Assembly: GCF_034676705.1 (NCBI RefSeq)
Contig: NZ_JAUCBS010000002.1
Span: 10,001-74,000 of the forward strand
DNA length: 64,000 bases
Reading direction: 5' to 3'
DNA from: Gemmobacter sp.
GTDB taxonomy: Bacteria > Pseudomonadota > Alphaproteobacteria > Rhodobacterales > Rhodobacteraceae
Part shown: positions 59,164-64,000 of the stretch, piece after piece
Layout of the letters: the number at the start of each line of letters is the position of its first letter
Position numbering within the stretch: position 1 is the first letter of the stretch
Position numbers and translations under genes: made by a program
Notes under the pieces: generated by a model
Told to the model about the DNA's origin: nothing
Databases searched by the model: none
The model's input: the letters and a program-made list of their open reading frames with translations, nothing else

Positions 59164-59673
59164 TCAGGCCGCGCGGCCCAGCAGAACCTCGTCGACCTTC
59201 TTCTGGGCGCCAGCTTCGTCCACGCCGGACACGGCGGCGACTTCGCGGGTCAGACGCTCCAGCGCGGCTTCATACAGCTGACGCTCGGAATAGCTTTGTT
59301 CGCGCTGGTCATCGGCGCGGTGCAGGTCGCGGACCACCTCGGCAATCGCCATCAGGTCGCCGGAATTGATCTTCTGCTCGTATTCCTGGGCGCGACGCGA
59401 CCACATGGCGCGCTTGACCTTGGCCTTGCCTTTCAGCGTCTCCAGCGCCTTCAGCACCACATCCGGCGACGACAGCGAACGCATGCCGATCTCCGTCGCG
59501 CGGTGGGTCGGAACGCGCAGGGTCATCTTGTCCTTTTCGAACGAGATGACGAACAGTTCCAGCGACATGCCCGCGATCACCTGTTCCTCGATCGACAGGA
59601 TCTTGCCGACGCCATGCGCCGGATAGACCACGAAATCGTTGGGGCGAAACTCGGGCTTCTTGGTCTTGGTCAT
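59164..59673 (-). CDS. carD: CarD-family RNA polymerase-binding regulator
   Basis: 169 residues. The N-terminal RNA polymerase-interacting Tudor-like domain (FRPNDFVVYPAHGVGKILSIEEQ) and the helical C-terminal DNA-contacting domain (MWSRRAQEYEQKINSGDLMAIAEVVRDLHRADDQREQSYSERQLYEAALERL) are both intact. In Rhodobacter, CarD stabilises open complexes at many promoters, including rRNA promoters. A 246-base leader separates it from fdxA. Confidence 0.95.
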   Translation of the reverse strand: MTKTKKPEFRPNDFVVYPAHGVGKILSIEEQVIAGMSLELFVISFEKDKMTLRVPTHRATEIGMRSLSSPDVVLKALETLKGKAKVKRAMWSRRAQEYEQKINSGDLMAIAEVVRDLHRADDQREQSYSERQLYEAALERLTREVAAVSGVDEAGAQKKVDEVLLGRAA

Positions 59674-59919
59674 TCAGGTGCTTCCTGTTAAGGGCCCTGT
59701 CGCCGACGAAAGGCCACCCTGCCCCGGGGGTTCGCCCCGGGCGCACAGGTGGCAATTCATCGGAAAACCGCCTTGACCGAGCAGTGCCAAGGCGGGCGGC
59801 AGGCTTCCAGATTCCTTGTAACGGGTACATAACACGAATCGGCCCCGATTCCAACTGCGGCAGCGCAGCACGGCCTGCAAGCCGGGATTGCCGATCCGAT
59901 GGGGGGTTGCTGGCCGGGG
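59674..59919. other. intergenic region between fdxA and carD
   Basis: No gene found. It contains a CCCGGGG / CCCCGGG stem (59723-59741) in what would be the carD leader. A perfect palindrome AATCGG-CC-CCGATT at 59837-59850 could be an operator in the carD promoter. Neither has a named factor. Confidence 0.35.
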
Positions 59920-60258
59920 TCAGTTCCCCTCGCCGGCCGCCTCGGAGAAATATTTGGAAAGCTTGTCCTTTTCTCCGTCACGCTCGGCCGCTTCGGGCAG
60001 CGGATCCTTGCGCACGGTCAGAACGGGCCAGAGTTCCGCATATTTGCGGTTCAGTTCGACCCAGGATTCCATCGCCGGTTCCGTATCGGGACGAATCGCA
60101 TCGGCCGGGCATTCCGGTTCGCACACCCCGCAATCAATGCATTCATCGGGGTGGATCACCAGCATGTTCTCGCCCTCGTAGAAACAGTCGACCGGGCAGA
60201 CCTCTACGCAGTCGGTGTATTTGCAGGCGATGCAGTTGTCGGTGACAACATAGGTCAT
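59920..60258 (-). CDS. fdxA: 7Fe ferredoxin FdxA
   Basis: 112 residues. Cysteines at C9, C12, C17, C21, C25 and C40, C43, C46, C50 (CIACKYTDCVEVCPVDC, CIDCGVCEPEC) fit one [3Fe-4S] and one [4Fe-4S] cluster. It begins MTYVVTDNCIACKYTDC, like Azotobacter-type 7Fe ferredoxins, with the usual long C-terminal extension. Soluble electron carrier. It lies 50 bases after the S4 protein gene. Confidence 0.95.
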   Translation of the reverse strand: MTYVVTDNCIACKYTDCVEVCPVDCFYEGENMLVIHPDECIDCGVCEPECPADAIRPDTEPAMESWVELNRKYAELWPVLTVRKDPLPEAAERDGEKDKLSKYFSEAAGEGN

Positions 60259-60308
60259 GGGCGGCCTCGGGCGTCAGGTTCGGCAGACAGGTAGGACAGA
60301 GCGGGCGA

Positions 60309-60605
60309 TCATGCAAGCGCCTGTGGCGCCGAATCCCCTGCGTCGAGATCATCATAAAGCAATTGCGCCTCGGCCGCGGGGCCACGGCGCAGGGCGGTGG
60401 CCAGCACCCGCACCACGCGGATGCGCCCACCCTGGGCAAAGGTCAGCACATCGCCGGGGCGCACGGTGGTGGCCGATTTCGACACCGGCTGGCCGTTGAC
60501 GCGCACGCGCCCGTCTTCGACCTGCGCGGCCGACAGGCTGCGGCTTTTGAAAAACCGCGCCTGCCACAGCCATTTGTCCAGCCGAACCCCGCCGGGCGCC
60601 GTCAC
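60309..60605 (-). CDS. S4-domain RNA-binding protein, HslR-like
   Basis: 98 residues if started at GTG 60605, 7 bases after the helicase stop, with GAGGT just upstream. The S4 motif GGVRLDKWLWQARFFKSRSLSAAQVEDGRVRVNGQPV is clear. HslR (Hsp15) binds stalled 50S subunits with peptidyl-tRNA. The open frame extends far upstream antisense-free into the helicase gene, but only this part has homology. It is likely co-transcribed with the helicase. Confidence 0.85.
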   Translation of the reverse strand: MTAPGGVRLDKWLWQARFFKSRSLSAAQVEDGRVRVNGQPVSKSATTVRPGDVLTFAQGGRIRVVRVLATALRRGPAAEAQLLYDDLDAGDSAPQALA

Positions 60606-60612
60606 GCCGACC

Positions 60613-63540
60613 TCAGACCTTGCCCTTGAGCGCCAGCAGCGCCGCGAACGGATTGTCGGGGTCGATCTTCTGTTCGCGCGGCGGCCGTGCCTCGTAGCTG
60701 CGGGGGCCATCGTTGCGCTTTTGCTCGGGCTTGCCGCCCTTGCGGTCGCCCCGGTCAGTCCGGTCGCCGCGCTGGCCTTCGGGCTTGCCATAGGGCTTGC
60801 CGCCCTTGCGATCACCGTCCTTGCGATCACCGCGATCGGACCGCTCGCCTTCCTTGCGCTCGGGGCGCGAGGCGCGGTCGGCTTGCGGGCGGTCGCCGCC
60901 TTGTCCGGGGGCCTGCCCCTGACGCGGGGGGCGCTGTCCCTGCCCTTCGCGGCGCGGGCCACGATCCCCGCGCGGCGCACCACCACGCGGACGCGGGGCC
61001 CAGGTGAAGGTATAGTAGGACTCGGTCTCGACCGCGGCCGGCGCTTCGGCAACCGTTTCGGCCGGCACCTCGGCAGGCGCTTCTGCCGCAGGCTCGGCGG
61101 CTTCGGCCGGCGCTGCCGCCTCGGCCTCGGCCGGGGCCGGGGCCGGGGCAACCTCTGCCACCGGCTTGACCTTGGGCCGCTCGGCCTTTTCGCCCTTGTA
61201 GCCCAGGCCGCCCATCAGGTCGGCGAACTGGTCCAGCGTCATGCCGGTGATCGACAGCATGTCCGGCGTCGCCTCGAACCCCGCGCGGCTGTCCTTGGCG
61301 CGCAGCAGGTCGGCCAGGCGTTCCAGCATGTCGATGCGGATGGCGCGGCTGCCCGCCGGGCGGTAGCCCGCCAGCAGATAGTGCAGCGCCGGCACCTCGG
61401 CGATATGGGGGATGGTCACCAGGCCGGGGGGCGGGCTTTCGGGGAATTCCTGCAAGCCATCCCACAGCGACCACAGCACCAGCCGCAGCCGGGTGGGTGC
61501 GGGTTTCAGCAGCAGCGGCAGGAAGATGGTATACTGGCCAAACCGCACGCCATGCTTGCGCAGCACCGAGCGCGCATCCTGATCCAGCGCCTTGACCTCG
61601 TCCGCGACCGGCTCGCGGCCCAGCACGCCCATCGCCTCGACCAGGCGGAAGGCAAAGCCGCGCGCCAGGCCCACCATCGCCTCGTCGCGTTGCAGGGCCA
61701 GCAGCGGTTCGAACAGGCTGGCAACCTTGCGGTCGATGAAATGCTGCAACCGGCGGCGCACCTTTTCGGCGACATCGGCCCCGGCTTCCTCATCGACAAA
61801 GGCCTCGACCTGCGGGCGCAGTGCCTCGGGGCCCTTGACCAGCTTGCCGACGGCCGTGGTGCCCCACATCAGCCCGCCCTGTTCGGTATAATCGAACTCG
61901 GTATCGGGCGAGTTGTAAAAGCGGTCGGACCGCAGGGAGAACTCGGGGCGCAGCGCCTCGTATGCCGCCTGCCGCAGGGTCTTTGCCTCGTCCGGGCTGC
62001 CCGTGCCGTCCTGACGGAAGCGGAACCCCTCCAGACGGCCGACGAATTCGCCCTCGACCGTCACTTCGCCCTTGTCGTTCACCTCGGCCACGAGGCTCTC
62101 CTTCTGCTTGAGCCGGCGCATCAGCACACTTGTGCGCCGGTCCACGAAACGCTGGGTCAGGCGCGCGTGCAGCGCATCCGACAGGCGGTCTTCTACAGCG
62201 CGCGTTTCCTCGCGCCAATGGGATTCGTCGGCCACCCAGCCCTTGCGCTGCGCGACATAGGTCCAGGTGCGGATAAAGGTCAGCCGGCGGGAAATCGCGT
62301 CGATATCGCCATCGGTGCGGTCGATCCGGTCGACATTGCGCTTCATCCAGTCGTTCGGGATGGGACCGGACTTGAGGAAATCGAATATCCGGGCTAGCAA
62401 ACCCGCATGTTCCGACCCGGAAATATTGCGAAAATCCGGGATTCGGCAAACATCCCACAGCAGCCGCACCATCTGGGGCGAGGTCACGGCATCGCGCACC
62501 TCGGGCATCTCGGCCAGGGTCTTCAGCGCCATCAGGTCATCGGCATCGCGCGCGCGCGTCAGCCATTCGTTGGTGGTGTGCTGTTCCAGACTGGCGATCA
62601 GCCGGCCGACATTGCCGAATTCCAGCACCCCGTTGCGCCAATGCAGCTTGCGCACGGGAAGGAATCGGTGGCTCTCGATCGCCTCGATCACATCTTCGGC
62701 CAATGGCCGCGCCTCGCCGGTCACGCCGAAGGTGCCGGGGCGGGTGTGGCGGCCGGCGCGGCCGGCGATCTGCGCCAGCTCCCACGGGAACAAGGCCCGC
62801 ATCCGGTGGCCATCGAACTTGGCGGTCGAGGAAAACGCGACATGGTGGATATCCAGGTTCAGCCCCATGCCGATGGCATCGGTCGCCACCAGAAAATCCA
62901 CATCGCCGTTCTGATACAGTTCCACCTGCGCGTTGCGGGTGCGGGGCGACAACGCCCCCATCACCACGGCGCAACCGCCCTTGGTGCGGCGGATCAGCTC
63001 GGCAATCGCATAGACATTTTCAACCGAAAACCCCACGATGGCCGAGCGTTCGGGCATGCGACTGATCTTTTTCGAACCTGAATAGCTCAGTTCCGACAAA
63101 CGGGGCCGCGAAACGAACGTCACCCCCGGCACCAGCGCCGCGATGGCCGGCCGCATGGTGTCGGACCCCAGGAACATGGTTTCCTTCAGCCCGCGCGCAT
63201 GCAGCAGGCGGTCAGTGAACACATGGCCGCGGTCCGGGTCGGCGCACAGCTGGATTTCATCCAGCGCGACGAAATCAGCGCCGATTTCCTGCGGCATCGC
63301 CTCGGTCGTGCAGACCCAATAGGCGGTGCGTTCGGGAACGATACGCTCCTCGCCCGTCACCAGCGCCACGACCGACGGGCCGCGCGCCTTGACGATGCGG
63401 TCATAAACCTCGCGCGCCAGCAGACGCAGCGGCAGGCCGATGACACCCGTGCGATGCGCCAGCATCCGCTCGATGGCGTAATGCGTCTTGCCGGTGTTCG
63501 TCGGCCCCAGGACCGCCGTCACCCTTGCGTTCTCGCGCAT
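60613..63540 (-). CDS. SUV3-like superfamily 2 RNA helicase
   Basis: 975 residues from ATG 63540. The helicase core starts at once: Walker A GPTNTGKT (12-19), DEIQ (94-97), and motif VI-like AQIAGRAGRHTRPGTFG. This GPTNTGKT/DEIQ combination is that of mitochondrial SUV3 helicases, which act in RNA decay. A long alpha-helical C-terminal region follows. From about residue 745 there is an Ala/Glu/Pro-rich stretch and then a basic, Arg/Gly/Asp/Lys-rich tail with repeats such as RGDRKDGDRKGGKP. Upstream in-frame codons overlap the TPR gene region and lack support. It is followed directly by the S4 RNA-binding gene. Confidence 0.9.
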   Translation of the reverse strand: MRENARVTAVLGPTNTGKTHYAIERMLAHRTGVIGLPLRLLAREVYDRIVKARGPSVVALVTGEERIVPERTAYWVCTTEAMPQEIGADFVALDEIQLCADPDRGHVFTDRLLHARGLKETMFLGSDTMRPAIAALVPGVTFVSRPRLSELSYSGSKKISRMPERSAIVGFSVENVYAIAELIRRTKGGCAVVMGALSPRTRNAQVELYQNGDVDFLVATDAIGMGLNLDIHHVAFSSTAKFDGHRMRALFPWELAQIAGRAGRHTRPGTFGVTGEARPLAEDVIEAIESHRFLPVRKLHWRNGVLEFGNVGRLIASLEQHTTNEWLTRARDADDLMALKTLAEMPEVRDAVTSPQMVRLLWDVCRIPDFRNISGSEHAGLLARIFDFLKSGPIPNDWMKRNVDRIDRTDGDIDAISRRLTFIRTWTYVAQRKGWVADESHWREETRAVEDRLSDALHARLTQRFVDRRTSVLMRRLKQKESLVAEVNDKGEVTVEGEFVGRLEGFRFRQDGTGSPDEAKTLRQAAYEALRPEFSLRSDRFYNSPDTEFDYTEQGGLMWGTTAVGKLVKGPEALRPQVEAFVDEEAGADVAEKVRRRLQHFIDRKVASLFEPLLALQRDEAMVGLARGFAFRLVEAMGVLGREPVADEVKALDQDARSVLRKHGVRFGQYTIFLPLLLKPAPTRLRLVLWSLWDGLQEFPESPPPGLVTIPHIAEVPALHYLLAGYRPAGSRAIRIDMLERLADLLRAKDSRAGFEATPDMLSITGMTLDQFADLMGGLGYKGEKAERPKVKPVAEVAPAPAPAEAEAAAPAEAAEPAAEAPAEVPAETVAEAPAAVETESYYTFTWAPRPRGGAPRGDRGPRREGQGQRPPRQGQAPGQGGDRPQADRASRPERKEGERSDRGDRKDGDRKGGKPYGKPEGQRGDRTDRGDRKGGKPEQKRNDGPRSYEARPPREQKIDPDNPFAALLALKGKV

Positions 63541-63550
63541 CGGCGCCCTT

Positions 63551-64000
63551 TCAGATCTGCTGGCCGGACAGATCACGCTCCAGCCGCTCTGCCGCTTCCC
63601 TTACCTTTTCAAGGTGGGGATGTATAGCAAGCGCGGCCTTGTAGGCGGCCAGCGCCGCCCTTGTGTTGCCGGTTTCGGCCAGAATGGTGCCGACCCCGGC
63701 CAGAGCGCCGAAATGGCTGGGGTTCAGCGCCAGCACGCGCGACAGATCCTGCATCGCGGGGCCCATCTGGCCGGCGCGGAACAGGGCGGTGGCGCGGGCG
63801 TTCCAGCCTTCGGCGAAATCGGGGGCATGGTCGGTCAGCGCGGTCAGATGGTCGATCGCGGCGGGCATGTCGCCTTCGGCCATCGCCTCGCGGCCGCGTT
63901 GCAGCAGCAGGTCCATGGCGGCCGAGCCGGACTTCGACCATTCGGTCACCACCTGCCGTTCCACCCGCCGCCAGCCGGCATTTTCCGGCTGCGCCAATTC
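63551..64000 (-). CDS. TPR-repeat protein (5' end outside the window)
   Basis: Partial; at least 149 residues visible, open to the window edge with no convincing start. Three TPR-like repeats cover most of it (AMAEGDMPAAIDHLTALTDHAP, WNARATALFRAGQMGPAMQDL, GVGTILAETGNTRAALAAYKAALAIHP). A signal peptide may lie beyond the edge. It ends 10 bases before the helicase start on the same strand, so the two may be co-transcribed. Function unknown; protein-protein interaction is the family role. Confidence 0.75.
   Translation of the reverse strand, partial: ELAQPENAGWRRVERQVVTEWSKSGSAAMDLLLQRGREAMAEGDMPAAIDHLTALTDHAPDFAEGWNARATALFRAGQMGPAMQDLSRVLALNPSHFGALAGVGTILAETGNTRAALAAYKAALAIHPHLEKVREAAERLERDLSGQQI

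Noticed and set aside
59936..59968. AAATATTTGGAAA stretch resembling the dispersed element
   Set aside because: It lies inside the coding end of fdxA (residues SKYFSEA) and lacks the flanking CCCCG/CGGGG part, so it is chance similarity.

Overview
The window is a very GC-rich stretch of a chromosome from an alphaproteobacterium, most likely a member of the Rhodobacteraceae/Paracoccaceae (Rhodobacter-Paracoccus-Gemmobacter type). The clues are the split pntA/pntB transhydrogenase, a membrane-anchored cytochrome c552 next to pheA, the SUV3-like helicase / S4 protein / fdxA / carD row, an ScfR-type acyl-CoA regulator, RTX proteins ending in Hint domains, and the alphaproteobacterial form of tolA. 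I see no phage, transposase, CRISPR array, tRNA or rRNA. It reads as core chromosome with a few accessory genes.

Layout, left to right. (1) 190-5970 (+): a five-gene dipeptide/oligopeptide-type ABC importer (two ATPases, binding protein, two permeases) with a hairpin between the binding-protein gene and the permeases. (2) 6189-8460: a YeeE/YedE-type sulfur-compound transporter converging on a DUF3422 membrane protein. (3) 8745-15876 (+): a complete nickel urease locus, ureD-ureA-hupE-ureB-[Tat-exported cyclase-family hydrolase]-[small ORF]-ureC-[small ORF]-ureE-ureF-ureG. All UreC nickel ligands are present. (4) 16054-19084 (-): pntAB. (5) 19382-21409: an SDR dehydrogenase, a membrane-bound LytTR regulator and a PaaI-type thioesterase. 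(6) 21410-24365 (-): fhs, a chorismate mutase and folD, a one-carbon operon with an aromatic-pathway gene inside it. (7) 24486-32954 (-): one long unit tolQ-tolR-tolA-tolB-pal-cpoB-tilS-ftsH, in which tilS carries a one-base frameshift in a G6 run.

(8) 33099-34493 (-): an ScfR/PccR-like regulator with two TTTGCAAA boxes in its own promoter. (9) 34610-38147: choXWV choline importer (-) diverging from betI (+), with a perfect BetI-type operator between them. (10) 38222-44390 (-): two large tandem RTX-repeat proteins with C-terminal Hint domains. (11) 44663-52941: a Bcr/CflA-type MFS exporter, a GT4 glycosyltransferase, and a yejABEF microcin-C/peptide importer. (12) 53109-57393: cytochrome c552, pheA, a possible 34-36-residue membrane microprotein, and pheT without pheS. 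(13) 57534-64000: a small lipoprotein, a Wza-like polysaccharide export lipoprotein, carD, fdxA, an S4 RNA-binding protein, an SUV3-like helicase with a basic low-complexity tail, and a TPR protein cut by the window edge.

The most interesting non-coding signal is a short dispersed element (core CAAATAYCCCCGSSGG, usually preceded by a TTTCGC/TTTGCC-like stretch). It occurs six times, always between genes. Four copies start within about 12 bases of a stop codon in the sense direction, and two carry the same 17-base GC hairpin nearby. It behaves like a family-specific 3'-end or terminator-associated repeat.
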